Assembly (NCBI RefSeq): GCF_009665255.1
Contig: NZ_CP035686.1
Coordinates: 2,236,001-2,300,000 of the forward strand
DNA length: 64,000 bases
Direction: 5' to 3'
Origin: Vibrio metoecus
GTDB lineage: Bacteria; Pseudomonadota; Gammaproteobacteria; Enterobacterales; Vibrionaceae
The notes under the pieces were generated by a model. That model did no database searches, had not been told where the DNA came from, and was given only the letters and a program-made list of their open reading frames with translations. The translations under genes were made by a program, and so were the position numbers. Positions 22,273 through 29,882 of the stretch are shown here, piece after piece; position 1 is the stretch's first letter, and each line of letters begins with the position of its first letter.

Positions 22273-22363
22273 ATACAAGCTAAGTGAATAAATTGTAAGC
22301 ATTATTGAACCCGCTTTGGCTAGACACACCTAACCCCTTCCAATATAATCTGACACCTAATTT

Positions 22364-22439
22364 GGCCCCTTAGCTCAGTGGTTAGAGCAGGCGACTCATA
22401 ATCGCTTGGTCCCCAGTTCGAACCTGGGAGGGGCCACCA
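22364..22439 (+). tRNA. ileX: tRNA with CAT anticodon, probably tRNA-Ile2 (lysidine-modified)
   Basis: 76-nt cloverleaf with encoded CCA: acceptor GGCCCCT / AGGGGCC, D-arm TAGCTCAGTGGTTAGAGCA, anticodon loop CTCATAA (anticodon CAT) and T-arm GTTCGAA. The 5' half matches, as far as I recall, E. coli ileX, which lies in the same place after rpoD, so the CAT is likely modified to lysidine and reads AUA. Older Vibrio annotations call it tRNA-Met. It is the known attachment site of VSP-II in seventh-pandemic V. cholerae; here nothing is integrated. Confidence 0.93.
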
Positions 22440-22447
22440 AATTCCAG

Positions 22448-22484
22448 AAGGTTAGTAAACGTAGTCTTTACTAACCTTTTTTTG
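22448..22484 (+). terminator. tRNA terminator
   Basis: AAGGTTAGTAAA / TTTACTAACCTT, a perfect 12-bp stem with a 7-base loop, then TTTTTTT. Directly after the tRNA gene. Confidence 0.93.
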
Positions 22485-22858
22485 TACTTGACGATTTTGG
22501 GTCAGGTAATGGGTCAGACAGCTCCTAGCGCCAGCTCTTACCCTTTGAATCGCATTGATGCCTCTATAAAAAGCAACGGGAGCATCAGCTCCCGTCTATT
22601 CCAGATCAGCAAAACAAAGGTGTAATATCGTTGTCGTTAGTTGCGTTTTACCCGCTCAAATAAACTAGCACTAAAATTCTCTTTACATCACATTTTTTGT
22701 ACAAGTTGTGAGCAATCGGACTTATTTCTGAAAATGCTTCGTGTATTTCAGTTAATTTTCATCCATCTCACTCGCGCAATAAAAATCTCATCAGACTGTC
22801 GCCATTTTGCAATCTGCTCACACTAGCCTCTGGATAATTCATCAAATAAGAGGTTGCT
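22485..22858. other. Intergenic region between the tRNA and olsF (empty VSP-II site)
   Basis: 374 bp with no convincing gene. It holds GGGTCAGGTAATGGGTCAG near 22500 and a perfect hairpin ACGGGAGC / GCTCCCGT at 22576-22595, followed on the minus strand by a T run. The last 80 bp before olsF look like a promoter region. No integrase or island gene is present, unlike the pandemic arrangement. Confidence 0.7.
22786..22803 (+). promoter_or_regulatory. Possible Pho box before olsF
   Basis: TCTCATCAGACTGTCGCC resembles two imperfect CTGTCA-type half-sites spaced by about 11 bp. V. cholerae ornithine-lipid synthesis by this gene is reported to depend on PhoBR, so a Pho box is expected here, but the match is imperfect. 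Confidence 0.3.
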
Positions 22859-24619
22859 ATGCTTTCTACTTCACCATTCGTTTTACCACGAAAAACCCCA
22901 TTTGGTTTAGGTGAGCACTTAGCAGAATGGGCTACTGGATTGAAGCGTCTCAATCAATTCTACGCACAACGCCCAGCTGGCGGTGATACTCGCGAATTTC
23001 TACGCTTTACTCTCGATGTCCTCGGGATTGATTATCAGGTGGTACGCGGCCAGCTCACCAATGTGCCATCACAGGGTGCGACTATCGTCGTCGCTAATCA
23101 TCCTCTCGGTTGTGTAGAAGGCGTTATTCTGGCTGAGCTACTGCTTTCGGTGAGATCGGATGTGCAGATCCTAGCCAATCAATATTTAAAACTGGTTCCT
23201 GAACTCGCTTCTTTGTTTATTGGGGTGGATGTGTTTGAAGGTACTGAGGCCACAAAAGCCAATCTGCATGCACTACGCCAAGCTCATAAGCACTTAGAAC
23301 AAGGTGGATTGTTACTCATGTTCCCAGCTGGTGAGGTTTCCCAATTGGTCGACAGTAAGCAAGGTCGATTGGAAGATAAAGAGTGGAGCCAATCCGTTAG
23401 TCGATTAGTCAAAAAACACCAAGCTCACACCGTACCTGTTTATATTGATGGACAAAACTCAACTCCATTTTATCTGGCGGGGAAAATTCACCCGATGCTG
23501 CGCACTCTAATGCTCGGCCGCGAACTACTGAATAAAAAAGATGCGGCTATTCGTATTGCGCTCGGCGAAACCATCTCACACAATGAAATACAACATCTGT
23601 GTGATCAGCAGTTGGTTAATTATCTGCGTCTCAACACTTACCTTTTACAGCCCTCTCCTGCGCGCAATAAGACGGCCAATGATCAATCTTTGCCACCCGT
23701 TGCAGAGCGCCTGCCCTTAGAGGTTTTGCTGGAAGACATTGCTCAGCTGCCTTATCGCGACCATATGTTGCGCCACAATCAGTTCGATGTGTACTGTACA
23801 ACCGCCGAAAACATTCCATCGTTAATGCATGAAATTGGTCGAGTTCGTGAAATCAATTTTCGTGCGGTAGGAGAAGGCACGGGTTGCGCCTTGGATATTG
23901 ATCGATTTGATCGCGATTATTTACATCTGTTTATTTGGGATCGCGAGCAAAACCAACTGGTTGGAGCCTACCGCTTAGGGTTGATCGATCACCTCATGCA
24001 GACCAAAGGGATCGATGGTCTCTATTCCAGCACGCTGTTTCACTATGATCAGCGTTTTCTGGCAAAAATGGACGGTGCAATTGAGATGGGTCGCTCAGTG
24101 ATTGATAGCCAATACCAAAAAAGCGTGGCAGCGCTGCTTTTGCTCTGGAAAGGGATTGGCACCTACATTCAACATAACCCTCAATACACCCATCTCTTTG
24201 GTCCAGTGAGCATCAGTAATGACTACAGTGAACAAGCTCGGCGTTTACTCGCCGATACCATGACCTTGCACTACTACGACACCGAACAAGCCGAACTGGT
24301 GATGGCTAGCAATCCACTACCTATCGACCAAGTACAATGGAACGCGAGTCTATTGACCTCTCTTGCCGATTTACAGCTGCTGTCGCGAGTCATTGCCCGC
24401 ATTGATGAAGGGAAAGGCATTCCTGTTCTCTTGCGTCAATATCTTGGTCTAAATGGTAAGCTGGTCAGCTTTAATATCGATCCAGCATTCAATAACGCGC
24501 TAGATGGGCTCATTGTAGTTGATCTGCGCAATGTGCCAACCAAAACGCTCGCACGCTACATGGGGCAAAAAGAAGCACAAAGCTATCTTGAGATGCACCA
24601 ATATTTCAGCGCAATTTAA
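22859..24619 (+). CDS. olsF: Bifunctional ornithine lipid synthase OlsF-type acyltransferase
   Basis: 586-residue two-domain protein long annotated as putative hemolysin. The N-terminal half is a PlsC/OlsA-like O-acyltransferase: NHPLGCVEG at residues 80-88 and LLMFPAGEVS near residues 153-162. The C-terminal half resembles the OlsB-type N-acyltransferase (REINFRAVGEGTGCALDIDRFD... LFIWDREQNQLVGAYRLG... MGRSVIDSQYQ). Together these would acylate ornithine and then lyso-ornithine lipid. The V. cholerae homologue is reported to make ornithine lipids under phosphate limitation. A strong AAGAGG precedes the ATG. It probably acts at the inner membrane. Monocistronic. Confidence 0.88.
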   Translation: MLSTSPFVLPRKTPFGLGEHLAEWATGLKRLNQFYAQRPAGGDTREFLRFTLDVLGIDYQVVRGQLTNVPSQGATIVVANHPLGCVEGVILAELLLSVRSDVQILANQYLKLVPELASLFIGVDVFEGTEATKANLHALRQAHKHLEQGGLLLMFPAGEVSQLVDSKQGRLEDKEWSQSVSRLVKKHQAHTVPVYIDGQNSTPFYLAGKIHPMLRTLMLGRELLNKKDAAIRIALGETISHNEIQHLCDQQLVNYLRLNTYLLQPSPARNKTANDQSLPPVAERLPLEVLLEDIAQLPYRDHMLRHNQFDVYCTTAENIPSLMHEIGRVREINFRAVGEGTGCALDIDRFDRDYLHLFIWDREQNQLVGAYRLGLIDHLMQTKGIDGLYSSTLFHYDQRFLAKMDGAIEMGRSVIDSQYQKSVAALLLLWKGIGTYIQHNPQYTHLFGPVSISNDYSEQARRLLADTMTLHYYDTEQAELVMASNPLPIDQVQWNASLLTSLADLQLLSRVIARIDEGKGIPVLLRQYLGLNGKLVSFNIDPAFNNALDGLIVVDLRNVPTKTLARYMGQKEAQSYLEMHQYFSAI

Positions 24620-24874
24620 CTCATCACGCCAAGATCCTCCGATTTTGGCGTGACCTATCAGACACTTCTTTAATCAAAATAAAATACTAGTCTTTGATGA
24701 GACTATCCCTGTGTTCTGGATTTTTAACCAACAGAACAACTTATCATGCTTACTTTTCACTCACGGTTAGTGATTCACACTAAATTATCCTCTCGATTTA
24801 TGACGTAGCTTGATTGACTCTTTTTTCAGCAGCTTAGACTCTACAGCTTCAATAATGATAACAACGAGGAAGTT

Positions 24875-25954
24875 ATGCCAATCACAACCTATTTCAAGAA
24901 AAGTCGCGTAGCGTTGACGCTTATTCTGGGTGCTCTTCTCGGTACTGCGCAAGCTGACGATAAACCTATCTATAAATTAACTCTCGCCGAAACTTGGGGG
25001 GCAAATACTCCCATTCTTGGTGATGCGCCAAAAAACATGGCGAAGTTGGCTGCTGAAATGTCCAATGGCCGCATTCAAATTCGTATCGATTCGGCTAACA
25101 AACACAAAGCACCATTAGGTGTGTTTGACATGGTGAAATCTGGTCAATACGATCTCGGTCACTCCAGCTCTTATTATTGGAAAGGCAAGGTACCCAATAC
25201 TCTCTTTTTCTCTTCGATGCCATTTGGGATGATTGCCACAGAGCAGTACGCTTGGTTCTACTATGGTGGTGGCATGCAGTTGATGGAGAAAGTGTACGCG
25301 CCACACAATCTGCTCTCCTTCCCTGGCGGAAACTCAGATATTCAAATGGGCGGCTGGTTTAAAAAAGAGATCAACAGTATTGATGATCTGCAGGGACTGA
25401 AAATGCGCATCCCTGGATTCGCAGGTGAAGTGTTAGCAAAAGTCGGGGCTAAGCCCACCAACATCGCGCCGGGAGAACTGTACACATCACTGGAGCGCGG
25501 CACCATCGACGCACTGGAATGGGTTGGCCCAGCCTTTGATCTGCGAATGGGCTTTCATAAAATTGCCCCTTATTACTACAGCGCATGGCATGAGCCTGGC
25601 TCAGAAACCCAATTTCTGGTCAACAAAAAGAAATGGGATACGCTACCGAAAGATATTCAAGTGATCTTAGAAACCGCTTTCCGTGTCGCCGCTTTCGATA
25701 TGTACAACCAAGCGATCGATGCGAATGCGACGAGCTGGGCAGCGATGAAAAGTGAGTACCCAGACATCAAAGTTCGTGACTTTCCACCCGCAGTACTTGC
25801 CGCGCTACGCCAAGCCAACAATGAACTTCTGCAAGAGCAAGCAGCAAGCGATCCGCTCGCTAAAGAGATCATCGAATCTCAACAAGCTTACTTAAGCAAA
25901 GTGCGTGATTGGACTCGTATTTCCACTCAGGCTTACTTAAATACCAATCCTTAA
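24875..25954 (+). CDS. TRAP-type substrate-binding protein (DctP family)
   Basis: Periplasmic solute-binding protein of the TRAP transporter family, 359 residues with a signal peptide (about residues 1-27, ending GTAQA). DctP-type features include the GVFDMVKSGQYDLGHSSSYYW segment, the LQGLKMRIPGFAGEVLAKVGA region and ALEWVGPAFD near residue 215, where the carboxylate-binding Arg is in KMRIPG. No membrane subunits are nearby, so it is an orphan or works with a distant DctQM pair. GAGGAAG precedes the ATG. It converges on glmS in the ancestral chromosome and lost its shared terminator to the transposon. Confidence 0.9.
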   Translation: MPITTYFKKSRVALTLILGALLGTAQADDKPIYKLTLAETWGANTPILGDAPKNMAKLAAEMSNGRIQIRIDSANKHKAPLGVFDMVKSGQYDLGHSSSYYWKGKVPNTLFFSSMPFGMIATEQYAWFYYGGGMQLMEKVYAPHNLLSFPGGNSDIQMGGWFKKEINSIDDLQGLKMRIPGFAGEVLAKVGAKPTNIAPGELYTSLERGTIDALEWVGPAFDLRMGFHKIAPYYYSAWHEPGSETQFLVNKKKWDTLPKDIQVILETAFRVAAFDMYNQAIDANATSWAAMKSEYPDIKVRDFPPAVLAALRQANNELLQEQAASDPLAKEIIESQQAYLSKVRDWTRISTQAYLNTNP

Positions 25955-25973
25955 TCGCAATGCACCGGATAAA

Positions 25974-25983
25974 CAAAGGGCTA
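25974..25983. terminator. Left arm of the split dctP/glmS terminator
   Basis: CAAAGGGCTA here is the exact complement of TAGCCCTTTG at 48087-48096. Joined without the transposon they would form a 10-bp hairpin with an 8-base loop between the convergent dctP-type gene and glmS. The Tn7-like element now separates the two arms. Confidence 0.85.
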
Positions 25984-25989
25984 TCGGAT

Positions 25990-25994
25990 GGTAG
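25990..25994. repeat. Target site duplication, left copy (GGTAG)
   Basis: GGTAG directly precedes the left transposon end and is repeated at 48085-48089, the 5-bp duplication expected for Tn7. Confidence 0.95.
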
Positions 25995-26006
25995 TGTGAG
26001 AGTGAA

Positions 26007-26144
26007 ATAAAGTATCATACTACAAACTTTCTTAAGCCTCTTTCTATAAGGGGCTTAAATCTGAGAATAAAAATAAAGTATCATACTAAATCAGTATTAG
26101 TCCTTGTCCGACACAAAAATTTAAGTAATAAAGTATCATACTAG
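26007..26144 (+). repeat. Left-end TnsB-type binding sites (three copies)
   Basis: AATAAAGTATCATACTA occurs at about 26007-26022, 26072-26088 and 26128-26143, all in the same orientation and spaced about 60 bp apart. Three spaced sites at the left end match the known architecture of Tn7L. A hairpin (TTAAGCCTC / GGGGCTTAA, 26032-26058) sits between the first two sites. Confidence 0.9.
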
Positions 26145-26147
26145 CAT

Positions 26148-26789
26148 CTAAATAAAATCACCTAATTCAATGAAAACAAGAGATGGGCATTTCCTCTTAA
26201 GGTCATTGATATAGCTCTCTAATGCAGAAATAGCATGTTCAATCGTATCTACTGTTGCACCTTGGAAACACAGCTTAACTGCTTTATCTACATTGGGCTT
26301 ACGAATAACACATTCAAGAACGTCAGTCCCCAAAGCCCTAACTAACATGTGCAAAGTATGCTCAAGGATGATAATAATACAGTGATCTAATGTCAGTGTT
26401 TGTGCAGAAACAAGCTTATTTACGGCTCTAATAGCCCTCTTGTCTCCAGAACAAAATCCAGGATCCTCGGACTCCATCGCACATCCGATTAAAGTCAACT
26501 CCCCTTCATCCAAGTTTGGGTCATCTATCGAGTTTATAAGCTGCATAGTAGAAACCAGCTCAATACGAGCTAAATGCGCCTTATCTAAAAACTGTTTCAA
26601 CTGATCTAAACTTGATTCTGTAGAAAAAACTTTATTCGAACGTATTGGGTTGTTCACACCAACAACATACGGGAGGCTTTCAAGTACATGCACTACATGC
26701 CCTGAATTTGAAACGATTTCATGCAGAGATAGCAGTAACTCGTACTCGGCAAGCTTAATAACTACATCATTATCAACAAATAACAACAT
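26148..26789 (-). CDS. PIN-like domain protein, putative nuclease
   Basis: 213-residue protein whose N-terminus has a PIN-fold look: LLFVDNDVVIKLAEYELL (acidic D6, D8), then DEGELTLIGCAME (Glu near residue 126) and SGDKRAIRAV (Asp near residue 141), the usual order of acidic metal ligands. Such proteins are often RNases in toxin-antitoxin or defence loci. It follows the Zn-peptidase gene by 15 bp with a good AAGGGA before its ATG, so the two are cotranscribed. Its stop lies 4 bp from the third left-end TnsB-type site, flush with the transposon end. Domain assignment is by eye; specific function unknown. Confidence 0.7.
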   Translation of the reverse strand: MLLFVDNDVVIKLAEYELLLSLHEIVSNSGHVVHVLESLPYVVGVNNPIRSNKVFSTESSLDQLKQFLDKAHLARIELVSTMQLINSIDDPNLDEGELTLIGCAMESEDPGFCSGDKRAIRAVNKLVSAQTLTLDHCIIIILEHTLHMLVRALGTDVLECVIRKPNVDKAVKLCFQGATVDTIEHAISALESYINDLKRKCPSLVFIELGDFI

Positions 26790-26804
26790 TTCATTCCCTT
26801 GTTT

Positions 26805-27803
26805 CTACTGCATGCGTTCTAGTAATTCAAGGTCGTCTTTTTTAAACTCAAACTTTTCTATTGCACCTAAGTAATGCTTTTTGAAAATACTTTGAGCATC
26901 CCCCTGTTCCAAAAATTTAAGAGCCTGATGGGCTAAAGGCCAATTTCGGGTTTCTCTACCATAGGTCAAAGCAAAGTGTCCTGGATTAACATCCATTTCC
27001 TTATTCATCTTCTGCGCATGCAAAGCTAGTTCGGCAGGTCGCTGTATGAACCCGATTTCTTTAATTACTCTTTGAATATCAATGCCATTTCTTAATACAT
27101 CTAATGCAAAATTATCAGCTTCGATTTCTTGCTGATCGGTTTCCTCTTTAAGTGATTCACCAAGTGCCGAGATACTCACATCAGTAAGAAGACCCGAGTT
27201 ATTCAAATGACCAAACTTCATATGTCCTATTTCATGAAGCAACACAAATAATTGAGTTGATGGACTCTTATGCTTATGGCTTAAAATAATTGCGAACAAA
27301 TCACCATCGCGCACAATGGTTCCAGCAGGGCGAGAAAAAGATGTAGGAAAATTTTCTAAATATAAAACAGGGATATTATATTTCCAGAGGAGACCAACTA
27401 CACGGTCCAAGTCAATATGCTTAACTAGAGACAATGTACTAAAAAATTGTTCAAGATCTTGTTCCAACTCATTATACCGGAGAGATCTGATAAATGTTTT
27501 TCCTATAGCCTGTATCAATAAAGACGAATCAGATAACTTATCTAAATCTGTTGTAGAGCGCTTTTTAAATTGAAGCGAAACTGGCAATAGATGAAAACTA
27601 ACAGCCCCAGATTGGTCAAAATCCATCTGGATACCAAGCCGGTTTTTTAGTAGGAGAGCAAACTGTAGCAGTCCTGCATTTGTTTGAAGTAAATCATCAT
27701 CCCACCATTCAGGCAAAATTCTTTTCAGAATAGCCTTACTAGGGCCACACTCTCTTACCTTTTTATATATAGTTGTTTTTGAAGGAAGTTTAAATTGTTC
27801 CAT
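26805..27803 (-). CDS. ImmA/IrrE-type metallopeptidase protein
   Basis: 332 residues from ATG 27803, preceded by AGGGAG; two GTG codons just upstream are alternatives. The zinc-peptidase motif HEIGH is near residues 190-194 (LLHEIGHMKFGHLN), with a likely third ligand Glu in EIEADNFALDVL, the arrangement of COG2856/ImmA-IrrE proteins. The N-terminal 130 residues are not recognised. Family members often cleave a partner repressor encoded next door; here the small putative DNA-binding gene lies 16 bp upstream and the PIN-like gene 15 bp downstream, suggesting a three-gene module. A toxin-antitoxin or defence role is inference. Confidence 0.8.
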   Translation of the reverse strand: MEQFKLPSKTTIYKKVRECGPSKAILKRILPEWWDDDLLQTNAGLLQFALLLKNRLGIQMDFDQSGAVSFHLLPVSLQFKKRSTTDLDKLSDSSLLIQAIGKTFIRSLRYNELEQDLEQFFSTLSLVKHIDLDRVVGLLWKYNIPVLYLENFPTSFSRPAGTIVRDGDLFAIILSHKHKSPSTQLFVLLHEIGHMKFGHLNNSGLLTDVSISALGESLKEETDQQEIEADNFALDVLRNGIDIQRVIKEIGFIQRPAELALHAQKMNKEMDVNPGHFALTYGRETRNWPLAHQALKFLEQGDAQSIFKKHYLGAIEKFEFKKDDLELLERMQ

Positions 27804-27819
27804 CACCACTCCCTATGCT

Positions 27820-28164
27820 TCAAATTCGGCTTCCATTTAGTTTACAGGAATGTGCTGTTAATAAAAGCTTACTCAACTGCTTTGCGTGTGAATCCGTTCC
27901 ATTCCATACAACTCTCAGTGCCTGCATCAAATCTTTATTAGATGCAGGATCTTTCTGGAGATAATCTGATGCATTAAAATTTGCATAATCGCATAACTCA
28001 ATCAAACCACGAGTAAGTTTGGGCCTGTTTTGATATAGACTACGATAGACTGTGGTTTGTTGCATACCAACTAGCTCAGCGATAGAAACAGAAGATGAAC
28101 ATCCTTTCTTCTTGAAGAATTTTTTCAAGTCATTTTGCAAACATTCAATATTCATAGACACCAT
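27820..28164 (-). CDS. Small putative helix-turn-helix regulator
   Basis: 114 residues. The segment SSVSIAELVGMQQTTVYRSLYQNRPKLTRGLIELCDYANF (broken here: SSVSIAELVGMQQTTVYRSL at about residues 22-41) has helix-turn-helix character, with the turn around GMQQ. First gene of the minus-strand group and divergent from the sce7726-type gene with only 70 bp between. A 17-bp sequence occurs both just before its start and inside it, suggesting autoregulation. The start could be ATG 28164 or ATG 28155; neither has a strong ribosome-binding site. Confidence 0.7.
   Translation of the reverse strand: MVSMNIECLQNDLKKFFKKKGCSSSVSIAELVGMQQTTVYRSLYQNRPKLTRGLIELCDYANFNASDYLQKDPASNKDLMQALRVVWNGTDSHAKQLSKLLLTAHSCKLNGSRI
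27980..27996. repeat. 17-bp repeat, copy inside the regulator gene
   Basis: TTTGCATAATCGCATAA, identical to the copy at 28169-28185 and 189 bp from it. Contains the near-palindrome GCATAATCGCATA type core. Candidate second operator. Confidence 0.6.
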
Positions 28165-28168
28165 AAAT

Positions 28169-28185
28169 TTTGCATAATCGCATAA
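28169..28185. promoter_or_regulatory. Candidate operator between the divergent cargo genes
   Basis: TTTGCATAATCGCATAA lies 5 bp before the regulator's first ATG and about 50 bp before the sce7726-type start, so a bound protein could control both directions. A -10-like TATACT at 28198-28203 points toward the sce7726-type gene. Identity with 27980-27996 supports a specific site. Confidence 0.55.
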
Positions 28186-28234
28186 TTATGTTAATGTTAT
28201 ACTGTAGGTAGGTCAAATAGAAAATTTAGAAACT

Positions 28235-28831
28235 ATGAACGATCCAGATATCAGACAACTTTTAATCTCTCGCCTTGGCAAAAGAAAATCATTTGCAAAT
28301 GAAAGATTGTTAGAAGAAGTCGCATTGCAAAACGGTGTAATCAGGGCGGATGTTGTTTATTGCTCAAATAAACTCGAGTGCTTTGAGATAAAAAGTCACA
28401 ATGACTCTTTAAAACGTCTTGTTTCACAAGGTTGGCAATACGAACAATCATTCGACTTAGTTACACTTGTTTGTGCTACAAAACATTTATCGCCAGCGCT
28501 TGATATGATTCCTGAATGGTGGGGATTAATTGAGGTAACAAAAAGTGGGGCACTGAAATCAATCAGAAGGGCAAAGTCCAATCCAAATATAAGTATTTCT
28601 GGAATGGTTGATGCGCTGACCAATGATGAATCAAAACAATTCCTCACATCAATTGGTCATGGTACAGGTATAAGCAGACTGTCTCACTCACAATTAAGAA
28701 CAAAAATTCAAGAGGTTGCAACTATAGCATCATTGCGACAATGGATTTTAAACACTCTACCAAAACGAAAAGCGACATGGAAACCGAGCATTCGTAGCCG
28801 ATTAGCTCAAGAGCTACAGCTAGTTTACTAA
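28235..28831 (+). CDS. sce7726-family protein, PD-(D/E)xK nuclease-like
   Basis: 198 residues (MNDPDIRQLLISRLGKR...). The segment RADVVYCSNKLECFEIKS carries D39, E51 and K53 in a D-x(n)-E-x-K pattern, and the following DSLKRLVSQGWQYEQSFDLVTLV matches the sce7726/MmcB-like group of PD-(D/E)xK proteins. Often found near sce7725 or beta-family proteins; a beta-family gene lies 1 kb away beyond an IS relic. The IS end begins 3 bp after its stop codon, so the C-terminus may have been trimmed or its downstream neighbours displaced. Biochemical role unknown. Confidence 0.78.
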   Translation: MNDPDIRQLLISRLGKRKSFANERLLEEVALQNGVIRADVVYCSNKLECFEIKSHNDSLKRLVSQGWQYEQSFDLVTLVCATKHLSPALDMIPEWWGLIEVTKSGALKSIRRAKSNPNISISGMVDALTNDESKQFLTSIGHGTGISRLSHSQLRTKIQEVATIASLRQWILNTLPKRKATWKPSIRSRLAQELQLVY

Positions 28832-28864
28832 GATGTGTGATTCATAGAGATGGTTTCAATTTTC

Positions 28865-29803
28865 TTAGCTGAAGATCGAGTTTGTAAGTCTGCTCTTGAA
28901 ACCTCTCTTTCCTGATCTGGTAGTGCTGAGATACCTCTTCAGACAGAGGCTCTCAGTAACCCTGTCTATAGGTGTTAGCCCTTTAACGAGCTGTAAGGCA
29001 GTTCCCAGTTGTAGTAGTGTTGCCATTCAGCTATCCGCAGATCCAGTTCTTCCAACCTCACCGAGACATCTATGGTCGGATAGAACTCACTTTTATCTAT
29101 TTTCTGTGAGCGTTCCACTTTTCCATTCAAGTGAGGTGAGCCAGGCTTATTTGGGCGAAACTGTATTCCATAAGTCATAAGTTGTTTCTAGGACGTTCTC
29201 AGCAAAAAAATTCACGCCCTCTGTCCGTCTGAATGCGCTGAATAGGAAATGGCATCTCTTCCACTACACATTCGATAAAATCGACTGTATTTGCCGCTGT
29301 GCGCCGAGAGTAGCACATCAGAACACGATAGCGGGAGCAATCATCGATAACTGTATACTGATAATTTCTAGGCGCTGTTTTACAGGTTTCCATCTGGACT
29401 CTATCACCAGGGATTGGGCGCTCGTATCTGTGGAAATCTTTTTGCGTCGGTAAGTTACGATGGGTTTGACTGATGCTTCGTACAAAACTTTATGGAGTGT
29501 CGCTGTGCTTAGGTGTACTTGGTGAAGTCGGATTAACTCTGTTTGTAAACGCCTCGCCCCTAAATTGCGTTTTTCACGCATCTCAAGGATTAATACTCTA
29601 AGTTCATCAGTGAGCTTGGCACCAGGAGAAGAATGAGGGCGTTTGATCTGGCTTTCCAGACCACTGATTCCACGCTGCTTCACCCATTTACGTAATGTTG
29701 GTATAGAAATACCACAGCGTCGACATACGAGACCTGCATCACCACATCCCTCATACATTTTTACCCACTGCAATCTTTGTTGGATTTCTCTGTTCATAGA
29801 CAT
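28865..29803 (-). pseudogene. IS481-family transposase, multiply frameshifted
   Basis: The N-terminal part (HTH segment LVCRRCGISIPTLRKWVKQRG and RNLGARRLQTELIRLH) is read from ATG 29803. The frame then shifts at AAAAAG near 29445 to give YTVIDDCSRYRVL (first catalytic Asp). After the second Asp in IQTDRGREFF it shifts at a T run near 29205 and again near 29180, then continues as FRPNKPGSPHLNGKVERSQ with the catalytic Glu. A fourth shift near 28982 precedes the C-terminus. All catalytic residues can be found, but in different frames, so the element is dead unless the homopolymer indels are sequencing errors. Confidence 0.88.
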
Positions 29804-29831
29804 CCAGTATAGTTGAAAGGATGTCTATGAA
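29793..29831. repeat. Hairpin over the IS transposase start
   Basis: TTCATAGACATCC (29793-29805) and GGATGTCTATGAA (29819-29831) are a perfect 13-bp inverted repeat with a 13-base loop. The transposase ATG (29803) lies in one arm and the IS terminal repeat in the other, so read-through mRNA would fold over the start codon. Confidence 0.7.
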
Positions 29832-29882
29832 TTACACAATTAAGGGAGCCATGCCATAATTATTCTGGCACCTCCATACGCT

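Larger units (their letters stand above)
28834..29838 (-). mobile_element. Decayed IS481-family insertion sequence
   Basis: About 1,005 bp. Left end TGTGTGATTCATAGAGATGG and right end (reversed) TGTGTAATTCATAGACATCC match at 16 of 20 positions. The single internal transposase reading frame is broken by several frameshifts. No clear target duplication is visible. It separates the sce7726-type gene from the beta-family gene. Confidence 0.8.

Noticed and set aside
22364..22439. tRNA-Met
   Set aside because: Anticodon CAT alone fits Met, but the sequence and the position after rpoD match enteric ileX, so lysidine-modified tRNA-Ile is preferred.
29440..29450. Programmed frameshift in the IS transposase
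   Set aside because: There are at least three other frameshifts in the same gene, so decay or sequencing error is the simpler explanation, and this IS family normally uses a single frame.
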